Shown one piece after another: positions 16,053 to 24,200 of a DNA stretch of 42,235 bases. The stretch comes from an uncultured Spirochaetales bacterium (GTDB lineage: Bacteria; Spirochaetota; Spirochaetia; Sphaerochaetales; Sphaerochaetaceae), in the NCBI GenBank assembly GCA_945947045.1, contig CAMEXG010000002.1:1-42235 (forward strand), given 5' to 3'. Below the pieces are notes generated by a model. The model saw only the letters and a program-made list of their open reading frames with translations. It was not told the origin of the DNA and made no database searches. A program made the translations under genes and the position numbers. Position 1 is the first letter of the stretch; every line of letters begins with the position of its first letter.

Positions 16053-17210
16053 ATGAATAAAGTAAAATCTGAAGCTTCTCTTACTTTTTGGGAAGGTGCG
16101 GGCATAATAGTCGGTCATGGAGTAGGCTCTGGCGTATTGGCTGTCCCATATTTAGCGTCGAGAAACAGCTGGCAGAGTTTTGTGTTCATTATTGTTGCAG
16201 CATACCTAGTGAATCTAGTTCTCCACTATATGATAGCAGAATTGAGCCTCAATAATGGAGGAGGGCAATTTATTACAATATTCGAGAATGAACTCTTTAA
16301 GGGGAAGGTAGGAAAGTATCTGTCTTGGGGTGCTTTCGCCATCATGGGCTTCTCTGTACTTGTGAATATCGCTGGATTCATAAGTGGTGGAGGCGCGGTG
16401 TTTTCTTCGTGGTTTGGCCTTCCTGTCTGGGTTTCCCAATTGTTGTATTTTGCTCTTTGTTCCGTGGTGGTATATGCAGGAATGAAGGCGGTGGGGATAT
16501 GCGAGAAGATATCTGTGTTTTCAATGGTGGTGGTCGTATTGATTCTTTTCATTTCAGTCATGACCGGGGACAAAGAATCTCTTCCTTCCCATTTTGTAGC
16601 CCCATCAAATATTCTTGCCCTTTATGGAATGGTCGCCTTTGCTTTATCTGCTGTAATGAGCGTACCTCAAGTAGTAAAGGGTTTCCATGGAGATCCAAAG
16701 AAAATAAAGAGTTCCATTGCTGCAGGAACAGGGCTTAACGTCGTACTTATTGTCGTCATTACTTTCATGACCCTTATTGGCAGCGGCAGCTCAATTACTC
16801 AGGACGGAGCCTTAGTTGATCTCTCGAGAAAACTCGGAGGCTGGGTAGGAGTAGTCGGATATATATTCTCTCTTCTTGCTCTTTCAACTTCTTTCTGGGC
16901 CAATTCACTGAATTTAAGGGATATAGTATCGGAAAAGACAGGTCTCTCAAGAAAGAAGAGCTGGATTCTAGCCACCCTTCCTTGTCTTATTTTGGCTCTT
17001 TTAGGATTGGAGGGCTTTGTAGGGTTCACTAGAATTGCAGGAGTCATCCAGGTCATAACAGGCCTAGGTGTCATTCTTGCTTATCATATTTCTAGAAAGA
17101 GGACTGGAGGTAGTCCGATTTGCTCTTTCTTCGGCACTCTTCCTTTCCAAATAATAGTAGTTGTCGGATCATTGGCATCTACTGTCGGATCCCTTATTAA
17201 GGTTGTTTGA
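16053..17210 (+). CDS. aromatic-type amino acid permease (Trp/Tyr permease family)
   Basis: This is a 385-residue membrane protein with about 11 hydrophobic segments. The opening GAGIIVGHGVGSGVLAVPYLASRNSW matches the first helix of the hydroxy/aromatic amino acid permease family (PF03222, TyrP/Mtr/TnaB type). The start is placed at MNKVKSEAS (AGGTGT just upstream, AGGGGAG further up). The track's first 36 residues lie in the divergent FtsH-like gene. The substrate is probably an aromatic or other neutral amino acid, but this is not certain. The gene ends one base before the phosphatase-like gene start. Confidence 0.8.
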   Translation: MNKVKSEASLTFWEGAGIIVGHGVGSGVLAVPYLASRNSWQSFVFIIVAAYLVNLVLHYMIAELSLNNGGGQFITIFENELFKGKVGKYLSWGAFAIMGFSVLVNIAGFISGGGAVFSSWFGLPVWVSQLLYFALCSVVVYAGMKAVGICEKISVFSMVVVVLILFISVMTGDKESLPSHFVAPSNILALYGMVAFALSAVMSVPQVVKGFHGDPKKIKSSIAAGTGLNVVLIVVITFMTLIGSGSSITQDGALVDLSRKLGGWVGVVGYIFSLLALSTSFWANSLNLRDIVSEKTGLSRKKSWILATLPCLILALLGLEGFVGFTRIAGVIQVITGLGVILAYHISRKRTGGSPICSFFGTLPFQIIVVVGSLASTVGSLIKVV

Positions 17211-17211
17211 T

Positions 17212-17988
17212 ATGAACGGACTGAATGAAGTATCAATCGAAAGAGTAGCGTCTACTATTCTTTCTCTATTAGGAGTAGAGAAAGAAAAAGAGATGACAAA
17301 TGAAATAGAGATGGTTACAAAGGAGAGAAAGTGCGACAGAGTCATAATGTATAATCCTGATGCTGTTGCAGAGTGGATATATGAAGCACATAGAGACTTG
17401 TTTGCACCTGTACTCAATAAGATTGACCTTAACCTTGAGATGCTGTCTATGGTGCCTCCTGTTACCCCTGTATGTTTTGCATCCATGTATTCGGGGCTTC
17501 TTCCAGAGAAACATGGGATAAGGGAATATGTGAAGCCGATACTAAAGTGTAGGACAGTTTTCGATTGTTTATCAGAGAGTGGGAAAAAGTGTGCAATAGT
17601 ATCCACAGAAGGCGATTCTATCTCGAAGATCTTTCTTGAGAGGAACATAGATTACTTTATCTATAAGACGAAGGAGGAGTGTAACGAGAAGGCTTTCTCT
17701 CTAATAGATGAAGACCATTATGACTTAATCGTTCTCTATAATGGGGATTACGACCATTATATGCATCGTTTCTCACCTGAAGGAAAAAGAAGTCTGATGG
17801 CTCTGAAAGAGAATATCGAAACATATTCGATACTAATCGAGAGAGTAAAAGAGAAGTGGAAGAATCACTCCACAGCCATTGCGTTTGCACCTGACCATGG
17901 ATGCCATAAATGGTTGGGCTTACTTGGCAATCATGGGGAAAAAATCCCAAAGGATATGAATATCCGACACTTTTGGACTTTCGTATAA
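17212..17988 (+). CDS. small alkaline-phosphatase-superfamily enzyme (type I phosphodiesterase-like)
   Basis: This is a 258-residue soluble protein with the metal-site pattern of the type I phosphodiesterase/nucleotide pyrophosphatase group. The nucleophile region is PPVTPVCFASMYSGLLPEKHGI (likely Thr85). An upstream Asp50 lies in NPDAVAEW, with a D-x3-H pair in NGDYDHYMHRF and the DHG of APDHGCHKW, then a late His in GNHGEKI. It lacks a signal peptide and is much shorter than most members (400+). It therefore has a minimal core without cap domains and probably works in the cytoplasm. The start at 17212 follows the permease stop directly. The substrate is unknown. Confidence 0.72.
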   Translation: MNGLNEVSIERVASTILSLLGVEKEKEMTNEIEMVTKERKCDRVIMYNPDAVAEWIYEAHRDLFAPVLNKIDLNLEMLSMVPPVTPVCFASMYSGLLPEKHGIREYVKPILKCRTVFDCLSESGKKCAIVSTEGDSISKIFLERNIDYFIYKTKEECNEKAFSLIDEDHYDLIVLYNGDYDHYMHRFSPEGKRSLMALKENIETYSILIERVKEKWKNHSTAIAFAPDHGCHKWLGLLGNHGEKIPKDMNIRHFWTFV

Positions 17989-18005
17989 TATAAATCCGAA
18001 TCTAT

Positions 18006-18039
18006 AGCCAGCTACCTCGACATAATGGGGTAGGGGGCT
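18006..18039 (+). other. imperfect hairpin after the phosphatase-like gene
   Basis: AGCC/GGCT and CTACC/GGTAG pair with a 2-nt internal loop on each side and an apical loop of about 12 nt. No T run follows, so it is a poor intrinsic terminator. It may be a transcript-end structure upstream of the LacI promoter. Confidence 0.35.
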
Positions 18040-18077
18040 TCTATTCCGATGGAAAAGACAAAAGCCATAAGAAAAAC

Positions 18078-18105
18078 TTGCAAAATGGGCATAATGAGTT
18101 AAAAT
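18078..18105 (+). promoter_or_regulatory. promoter of the LacI-ARH-ribokinase operon
   Basis: TTGCAA (18078-18083), a 16-bp spacer and TAAAAT (18100-18105) form a plausible promoter. The expected transcription start falls inside the palindrome at 18111-18126. This is the only convincing promoter before the nine-gene run. Confidence 0.6.
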
Positions 18106-18110
18106 AGATA

Positions 18111-18126
18111 CTGGGAACGTTCCCAG
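18111..18126. promoter_or_regulatory. LacI-family operator CTGGGAACGTTCCCAG
   Basis: A perfect 16-bp palindrome with a central CG, the usual architecture of LacI/GalR-family operators. It covers the predicted transcription start and lies 18 bp before the lacI-type gene. This indicates repression of the whole operon by its first gene product. Confidence 0.85.
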
Positions 18127-18144
18127 TTCCCATAGGAGTATTAG

Positions 18145-19149
18145 TTGCCCACAATTATCGATGTAGCAAAGAGAGCAAATGTTTCAAAAAGTACTGTAAG
18201 CAGAGTTCTTGCAGGTGAAGGGAATGTGAGCAAAGAGAGTAGAGATGCTGTCATGAAGGCTGTGGAGGAGCTTAATTTTGTAAAGAATAGCGTGGCTTCA
18301 TCGATGCGCACAAGAAAATCGAAGACGGTTCTCTTAATTATTCCTGACATAACAAACAACTTCTGGTCTGAAGTATCAAGAGGTGCTCAGATTGTTTTGG
18401 ATAAAAAAGGTTACTCTTTGATGGTTGCCAATTCCGATTGGCAGAAGGACAGAGAAGAAAGATACCTTCAGCTTGCAATGGAGCACAAAGTCGATGCTGT
18501 GATGGTCAATGCTCCGGACATGGATATGGAGAAGGTATCTAAGATGGTGGATACCCCTATAGTAGTTCTGGGAGAAAGAAGTCAAAAACTTCCTTTCCCT
18601 ATTGTAGGAACCGACTCTTACAAAGCAATAAGAAAGGCTTTGGATTATGTGTGGAGCAAGGGACATAAAAGAATAGGAATAGTATTATCTGCATCCTTCG
18701 ATAGTGAAGGGACGAAGAACAGCACGAAGTACAGAGCTTATTGCGATTGGATGAAAGAGAAGAATATAGATATTAATGAAAAATGGGTCATTAATATTCC
18801 TCTTTCTATTGAAGGAGGAAAAAAACTTTTCTCAATATGGAGAGATATGGATGAAAAGCCTTCTGTCATTCTTACTGGAAATGATCTTGTGGCTGTTGGT
18901 TTTACTAAGAGTGCCAGAGATGACGATGTAGTAGTACCAGACGATGTTTCTCTTGTTGGGTTTGATGATATTCCTTTGGTGGGACTTATGAGTCCTGGAA
19001 TAACTACTCTCCAAAAGCCGAAAAGTGAAATAGGAGCAATAGCTGCAGAGAGAATACTTGAAATGCTTGATGGTAAGACAGTTCCAGAGAGAACTCTATT
19101 GGATTCTCTTTTGATTGAGCGAGAGTCTGTAAAAGGAGAAAAACTGTGA
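18145..19149 (+). CDS. LacI-family transcriptional regulator
   Basis: This is a 334-residue repressor. The N-terminal helix-turn-helix PTIIDVAKRANVSKSTVSRVLAG and hinge helix (VASSMRTRKSKTV) are followed by a periplasmic-binding-protein-like sensor domain with the usual VVLGERSQKLPF, GHKRIGIVLS and PDDVSLVGFDDIPL elements. It starts with TTG (18145), 6 bases after AGGAG. No ATG would preserve the DNA-binding domain. It probably binds the palindrome just upstream and releases it on binding an imported sugar or glycoside. Its last codons overlap the next gene by 4 bp (GTGA). Confidence 0.92.
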   Translation: MPTIIDVAKRANVSKSTVSRVLAGEGNVSKESRDAVMKAVEELNFVKNSVASSMRTRKSKTVLLIIPDITNNFWSEVSRGAQIVLDKKGYSLMVANSDWQKDREERYLQLAMEHKVDAVMVNAPDMDMEKVSKMVDTPIVVLGERSQKLPFPIVGTDSYKAIRKALDYVWSKGHKRIGIVLSASFDSEGTKNSTKYRAYCDWMKEKNIDINEKWVINIPLSIEGGKKLFSIWRDMDEKPSVILTGNDLVAVGFTKSARDDDVVVPDDVSLVGFDDIPLVGLMSPGITTLQKPKSEIGAIAAERILEMLDGKTVPERTLLDSLLIERESVKGEKL

Positions 19150-20516
19150 TTTTAAAGGAAACAAAAATACTTGCTCCCTGTGGGATTTTAGGATATGGAT
19201 TTCCAGACACTTCCTTTAGAAGAGGTCTTGATGATAATCCCGATGCAATAATCGTAGATGCCGGGAGTACAGATGCTGGTCCCCATAAGCTTGGCGCCAA
19301 AACAGCCATTGTAAGCAGAATGGCGGCAAAGAAGGATCTTAAGCGCATTATTGGCGGTGGAATTGAGAAAAGAATCCCCGTGATAATCAGCTCTGCTGGT
19401 GGAAGCGGAGGAAAAGAGCATGTTGAGTGGACTCTTTCCATTGTCCAGGAGCTGTTTATTGAAGAGAACTGGCCTAGCGTCAAGACAGCTGTCATTTGGG
19501 CGGACATCCCTGATAAAGCAATAGTGGATGCCATGGATAAGGGTCATGTCATCCCTATGGGTGAAAATATTCCACCTTTAACAAAAGAGAAACTCATGCA
19601 GACAACTGGTGTCGTTGCCCAAATGGGATATGAACCAATTCTTAAAGCCCTGGAGGAAGGGTATCAGCTTCTTATTGTAGGAAGAGCCTATGATCCCGCT
19701 CCTTTTGCTGCTCTTGGAGTTTTCAAGGGACATGATTTGGCTTTGAGTTATCATTTGGGGAAAGTTTTGGAGTGTGGAGCCCTCTCTTGTGATCCAGGGA
19801 CCACAAAGGACTGCATGATGGGAGTCTTAGGTGACGATTACTTTGATGTTTACCCAACGTCTCAAACTCGAAAATGTACTACCCTTAGTGTCGCCGCCCA
19901 TACTTTCTATGAGAAGGATCATCCATATATTCTTCATGGACCGGGATGTGTAATGGATCTTTCCATGTGCACATTTAAGGAAGTCGATAAGAATCGAATT
20001 AGAGTCCAAGGAAGTGCGATTAAACCTAGCGATGGTTATTGGATCAAGCTTGAAGGAGCAAGAAAAGTTGCATATAGAACATTTGTTGTTGCAGGAGTAA
20101 GGGATCCTCTTCTCATAAGAAAAATCAAGGAAGTGGAGGTGTTGGTAGAAGAGAGCGTCAGAGAGCAGTACAGCGAAATAGATCCGTCTTTATATACAAT
20201 CAACTTCTTTAACTATGGAATTGACGGAGTCATGGGAGAACTGGAACCATTGAAAGATGTCCCTCATGAAGTCTGTGTACTCTTTGAAGTATTAGCTTCT
20301 ACGCAAGAAATGGCATCTGCCCTATGTGCTTCTCTTCGTTCTACATTCATGCACTATGGATATGAAGGAAGAAAGTCTACAGCTGGGAATCTGGCGTTCC
20401 CTTATGCTCCTAGTGACGTGGAGTTTGGAGCTGTCTATGAGTTTTCTGTCTATCATTTGATGAAAGTAGACTCTCCTCTCGCTTTTTTCCCTATTGAAGA
20501 ATGGCATGCGAGGTAA
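19146..20516 (+). CDS. AtuA-family (DUF1446) protein
   Basis: This is a 456-residue cytoplasmic protein of the acyclic terpene utilisation AtuA family (PF07287). Family features are the N-terminal GILGYGFPDTSFRRGLDDNPDAIIVDAGSTDAGPHKLG (split over two strands), then IISSAGGSGGKEH, IVGRAYDPAPFAALG and the glycine-rich ILHGPGCVMDLS. The start is GTG at 19146, with AGGAG 7 bases upstream and coupling to lacI. The biochemical function of AtuA is unsettled. In many genomes it is paired with a DUF4387 partner, as here. Its place in a sugar/glycoside operon suggests it handles the non-sugar part of the substrate or an oxidised sugar; that is speculation. Confidence 0.85.
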   Translation: MILKETKILAPCGILGYGFPDTSFRRGLDDNPDAIIVDAGSTDAGPHKLGAKTAIVSRMAAKKDLKRIIGGGIEKRIPVIISSAGGSGGKEHVEWTLSIVQELFIEENWPSVKTAVIWADIPDKAIVDAMDKGHVIPMGENIPPLTKEKLMQTTGVVAQMGYEPILKALEEGYQLLIVGRAYDPAPFAALGVFKGHDLALSYHLGKVLECGALSCDPGTTKDCMMGVLGDDYFDVYPTSQTRKCTTLSVAAHTFYEKDHPYILHGPGCVMDLSMCTFKEVDKNRIRVQGSAIKPSDGYWIKLEGARKVAYRTFVVAGVRDPLLIRKIKEVEVLVEESVREQYSEIDPSLYTINFFNYGIDGVMGELEPLKDVPHEVCVLFEVLASTQEMASALCASLRSTFMHYGYEGRKSTAGNLAFPYAPSDVEFGAVYEFSVYHLMKVDSPLAFFPIEEWHAR

Positions 20517-20519
20517 GAA

Positions 20520-20831
20520 ATGGAAAGATTAGTTGATTTAGCAAAAATGATCAGAAGTAAAAACAGTGGTCCTTTCCTCATTACTCTAGATGTTCTTTTT
20601 TCTGAAGAGAAAAATTACAGAAGGGTCAAGGAAAGTGGCGTTATAAATAAAGAGACTATTGAAAAGGCATATCATTTATCGCCGGGACAGCTGTTGGACA
20701 TCGTGTTCTTCGATTCCGCCCTTGGGGTAAAGATTACTTATGAGAGGAGTATTTCCTCAGGAACAATAGGTGACAGAGATGTATATGGGGCTCAGCAACA
20801 TGGACCTTTGATGGAGATTTTGATTCCGTAA
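20520..20831 (+). CDS. DUF4387 protein, AtuA partner
   Basis: This is a 103-residue protein matching the DUF4387 family. It has the N-terminal LAKMIRSKNSGPFLITLDVLF, the central YHLSPGQLLDIVFFDSALGVKITYER, and a C-terminal end with GDRDVYGAQQHGPL. This domain is found either fused to AtuA or encoded next to it, and the gene starts 3 bp after the AtuA stop (GAGGTAAG ribosome site). No catalytic role is established; it probably forms a complex with AtuA. Confidence 0.85.
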   Translation: MERLVDLAKMIRSKNSGPFLITLDVLFSEEKNYRRVKESGVINKETIEKAYHLSPGQLLDIVFFDSALGVKITYERSISSGTIGDRDVYGAQQHGPLMEILIP

Positions 20832-20850
20832 TAAAGGTAAGGGAGATTGT

Positions 20851-21774
20851 ATGAAGAAAAATGAAGTAGAAAGACCAGTAAATAGAAGCCTTTGGAATAG
20901 ACTGAAGAACGAGAAGCTTCTTTATCTAATGCTCCTTCCGACTCTTATTTATTTCATTATCTTCAGATGTTGGCCTATTATCAATATGCGCCTTGCCTTC
21001 TTCCAGTTTAAGGCGAAGGGAGATTGGCCCTTTGTAGGCTTTAAGTATTTCAAGATGATATTCTCATCTCCTGGATTTGAACAGATTATGAAGAATACAC
21101 TTGTGATAAGTTTCCTGAAGTACATTCTTCTTTTCCCTTTCTTCATTATATTTGCAATAATTCTCAGTGAAATAAGAAGTAATGGTTTTAGAAAGTATGT
21201 TCAAGTAGTCTCTTACCTTCCTCACTTTCTATCTTGGGTCGTAATTGCAGGTATCTGGATTAACGCTCTTTCTTTAGAGGGAGGACTAAATCAGGTACTG
21301 TCTATATTTGGAATGAAGAGTATCGACTTTATGACAGATAAGAGTAAGATCCGATGGATTTTGATGATTTGTGAAGGGTGGAGGAGTCTCGGTTGGGATT
21401 CAATAATCTTCTATACTACAATTATTGCAATTGATCAGTCTCTTTATGAAGCGGCAAGAATCGATGGAGCAGGAAAACTGCAGATTATTCGATATATAGT
21501 TCTCCCTGCTCTCATTACACCTGCAGTCACTATGTTCATTCTGAATTTGGGTTTCTTCTTAAATGCAGGCTTTGACCAAGTGTTTAACTTCTCTAATGCT
21601 GCAGTACAGTCACGAATCGATATTCTCGATACTTACATTTACAGAATAGGTATAGAAGGAGGTCAGTATTCTCTTGCAACAGCCGTAAGTCTTATTAAGG
21701 GAGTTGTGGGAATGCTCTTGGTTCTTGGAACCCACATTATTTCTAAGAAACTTACAGGAAAAGGGGTATGGTAA
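20851..21774 (+). CDS. carbohydrate ABC importer permease, LplB/YteP type
   Basis: This is a 307-residue inner-membrane permease with six hydrophobic segments and the EAARIDGAGKLQIIRYIVLP loop that docks to an ATPase. The N-terminal LLYLMLLPTLIYFIIFRCWPI and the FSNAAVQSRIDILDTYIYRIG ending are typical of the LplB/YteP (COG4209) group. That group imports complex or polysaccharide-derived oligosaccharides. No ATPase is encoded in the operon; such systems commonly borrow a shared MsmX-type ATPase. AGGGAG supports the start. Confidence 0.88.
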   Translation: MKKNEVERPVNRSLWNRLKNEKLLYLMLLPTLIYFIIFRCWPIINMRLAFFQFKAKGDWPFVGFKYFKMIFSSPGFEQIMKNTLVISFLKYILLFPFFIIFAIILSEIRSNGFRKYVQVVSYLPHFLSWVVIAGIWINALSLEGGLNQVLSIFGMKSIDFMTDKSKIRWILMICEGWRSLGWDSIIFYTTIIAIDQSLYEAARIDGAGKLQIIRYIVLPALITPAVTMFILNLGFFLNAGFDQVFNFSNAAVQSRIDILDTYIYRIGIEGGQYSLATAVSLIKGVVGMLLVLGTHIISKKLTGKGVW

Positions 21775-22658
21775 TGAAAAAGAGATTTTCGATAAGTCAG
21801 TTTATCATGGCGATAATGATGATTATCCTCACTCTCACCATGATTATCCCGATCATGAATATTGCTGCAAAATCCTTTTCTTCTCCTGAATCTTCAAGGA
21901 GTATGTCTGGACTTAGGATAATTCCAAAAGATTTTGATCTCTTCAACTACAAGATTGTGTTCTCTCATCCTATCTTGGTTCCAGCGATCATTAACAGTGT
22001 CATTATTACTGTAGTTGGAACTTTTATTAATATTCTTCTTACAACAACCGCCGCTTATGTCCTTACTAGACCAAAGCTTACTCTTAAGCGTCCATTAATG
22101 GTGTTCTTCATTATCATGATGCTTTTTGATCCGGGAACAGTTCCAGAGTATCTTGTTGTGCAGAAAATAGGGTTGATGGGAAGTAAATGGGCTGTAATCT
22201 TAGCCACTGCAGTCAACGTCTACTACTTGATTATTATGATGCGTTACTTTGAAGCTGTTCCCCAGTCAATTGTGGAGGCATCGGTAATCGATGGATGTGG
22301 CAACATGAGGAGCCTTACTAGTATTTACCTTCCTCTTGCCAAATCAGGGGTGGCTACAATTACTATGTTTTATGCCGTAGTGAGATGGAATGAGTATTTT
22401 AGAGCGACAATCTATCTTACAAGAAAGAGCACAGATTCAGTCTTGCAGGTGATTTTAAGACAATTTGTTGTTCTTGGAGACACTGTTTCTATACTAGGTC
22501 AGCAGGCTCTATTCGACTATAACGCAATAGCAAGGGCCGATTATGCTGCACTAAAGGGTGCAACTATCATGGTTGCAATTATTCCTATTCTAATTCTTTA
22601 TCCATTTGTACTTAAGTTCTACGCCAAGGATGCTCTTGCGGGTGGAATTAAAGAGTAA
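21774..22658 (+). CDS. carbohydrate ABC importer permease, LplC/YtcP type
   Basis: This is a 294-residue permease, the partner of the preceding LplB-type gene. Six membrane segments surround the docking loop EASVIDGCGNMRSLTSIYLPL. SFSSPESSRSMSGLRIIPKDFDLFNYK is the typical N-terminal periplasmic stretch of the COG0395 group. I start at 21774, because GGGG lies 7 bases before that ATG, whereas the track's ATG at 21768 has no spacing. It overlaps the upstream stop by one base. Confidence 0.88.
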   Translation: MKKRFSISQFIMAIMMIILTLTMIIPIMNIAAKSFSSPESSRSMSGLRIIPKDFDLFNYKIVFSHPILVPAIINSVIITVVGTFINILLTTTAAYVLTRPKLTLKRPLMVFFIIMMLFDPGTVPEYLVVQKIGLMGSKWAVILATAVNVYYLIIMMRYFEAVPQSIVEASVIDGCGNMRSLTSIYLPLAKSGVATITMFYAVVRWNEYFRATIYLTRKSTDSVLQVILRQFVVLGDTVSILGQQALFDYNAIARADYAALKGATIMVAIIPILILYPFVLKFYAKDALAGGIKE

Positions 22659-22676
22659 TAAAAAAGGAGGTAAACT

Positions 22677-24149
22677 ATGAAGAAGACATTGGTGTTTATG
22701 ACAGTGCTTCTTGCAAGCCTTGCGCTTGTTTTCGCCAACGGTGCAAAGGAGGAGGCCGACAAGGTTTCTGCTCAATCTTCCGATGGAATCGGAACGCCAG
22801 ATAAACCTGTAGAGGTCACTTATCTTTGCAAAGACGTAGACCCGATCACTGATGCCGAGCAGCTTGGTATTCTTGAGAAGGCTATCGAGGAGGGACTTGC
22901 GAAGGAGGGCAAGTACATCGATCTCGTTATTCTTTCAGCTCCGACAGGTTCTTATAAGTCTGTAGTTCCAATTGCATTCAGAACAGGTCAGATTTCCCCT
23001 GATATCATCTATTTCCAGGGCGGTGACCAGCCTATTGCACAGGAAGGACTTTTGGAAGATCTTACACCTTATATTGAGTCAAGCGAGAATGTGCAAAATA
23101 TTCTCGAAGGTCACTCAAGAGCTAAAGTAACCAATTATCCATATCTTTTGTGGCTTGCTCCTGCAAGAGTACAGATTCCTGTAATGAGAGAAGATTGGTT
23201 TAATTCCCTCGAGTCTTCAAAGGCACTGATGGAGAATCCTACTGTAGACAACTACTATGCTCTTTTTAAGGAAATGAAAGACAAAGGTATCTGCAAGTGG
23301 CCTATTACTACAGACGGAACAATCCTTAAACTCGATTCTGTATTCAACCATGCTTTCGGCGTTACAGCTACAATTATGAAAGTTGATGGAAAGTGGGTAT
23401 ATTCCTGTGCGACAGAGATGGAGAAAAACAAGCTTGCATTCTACCACAAGCTATATGCTGACGGACTCTTGGATAACGAATATGTCACAAAGGCATGGGA
23501 TACAATGGAACAGGCATTCTATGAAGGCGAAGCAGGATGGGTTTCTGGAACAGCTGGGGACGTAATTAACGTCTACAACAACAAGATGATCCAGACTCAA
23601 GGTCAGAAGCTTGTCGTCCTTCCTCCTGCAAAAGGAGAGAGCTGGGCATACCAGAGCATAGATGTTACAAAGGAATCCAGAGGATTTGCAATTAATGCCG
23701 ATAGTTCAGTCAAAGATGCAGCTTGGGCTATTCTTGAATATATGGCAGGAGAAGAGGGAAGAATCCTAGATAAACTTGGACTTGAAGGAATCCACTACAA
23801 CATTAAAGACGGAAAGTATGTACTTACAGATAGCTTCCCATCATGGTGGGCTAAATTCTGGCCGACAATGAATGGCCTTGATACATCAAAGGTTGTTGGT
23901 GAAGTTCTTACACAGCCAGCAATTGATTCTTTGGATGCAGCAAATAAGTACTATGCTCCTGATACAAACGTTATCCTTCCTGAGGATCTTTTGCCTCTTA
24001 AGGATGCTATGGATCAGCTTTACACAGAGTATTCTACAGACATCATCAGAGGAATCAGACCAATTTCTGACTTCGATGAATTTGTTGAGAAATGGAATAA
24101 GGCTGGTGGCGACAAGATCAGCGAGTATCTTGCAACTGTCCTTAACTAA
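22677..24149 (+). CDS. extracellular carbohydrate-binding protein, LplA type
   Basis: This is a 490-residue periplasmic family-1 solute-binding protein. The signal peptide ends LVFA-NGAKEE without a lipobox cysteine. The mature protein has a two-lobed pattern with DIIYFQGGDQPIAQEGLLEDLTPYI and late RGFAINADSSVKDAAWAILEYMAG. Length and operon position next to LplB/LplC permeases indicate capture of a large glycoside or oligosaccharide. A perfect AGGAGGT ribosome site and a downstream stabilising hairpin point to high expression. Confidence 0.88.
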   Translation: MKKTLVFMTVLLASLALVFANGAKEEADKVSAQSSDGIGTPDKPVEVTYLCKDVDPITDAEQLGILEKAIEEGLAKEGKYIDLVILSAPTGSYKSVVPIAFRTGQISPDIIYFQGGDQPIAQEGLLEDLTPYIESSENVQNILEGHSRAKVTNYPYLLWLAPARVQIPVMREDWFNSLESSKALMENPTVDNYYALFKEMKDKGICKWPITTDGTILKLDSVFNHAFGVTATIMKVDGKWVYSCATEMEKNKLAFYHKLYADGLLDNEYVTKAWDTMEQAFYEGEAGWVSGTAGDVINVYNNKMIQTQGQKLVVLPPAKGESWAYQSIDVTKESRGFAINADSSVKDAAWAILEYMAGEEGRILDKLGLEGIHYNIKDGKYVLTDSFPSWWAKFWPTMNGLDTSKVVGEVLTQPAIDSLDAANKYYAPDTNVILPEDLLPLKDAMDQLYTEYSTDIIRGIRPISDFDEFVEKWNKAGGDKISEYLATVLN

Positions 24150-24160
24150 ACAAAATCTAT

Positions 24161-24186
24161 CTCCTTCCCCTTTTTTGGGGGAGGAG
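24161..24186 (+). other. strong intercistronic hairpin after the LplA-type gene
   Basis: CTCCTTCCCC and GGGGGAGGAG pair over 10 bp (one wobble) around TTTTTT. No T run follows, so full termination is unlikely. It probably stabilises the binding-protein message and lowers downstream expression. It leaves the GGAG of the next gene (24190-24193) free. Confidence 0.7.
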
Positions 24187-24200
24187 AATGGAGACTAAAG

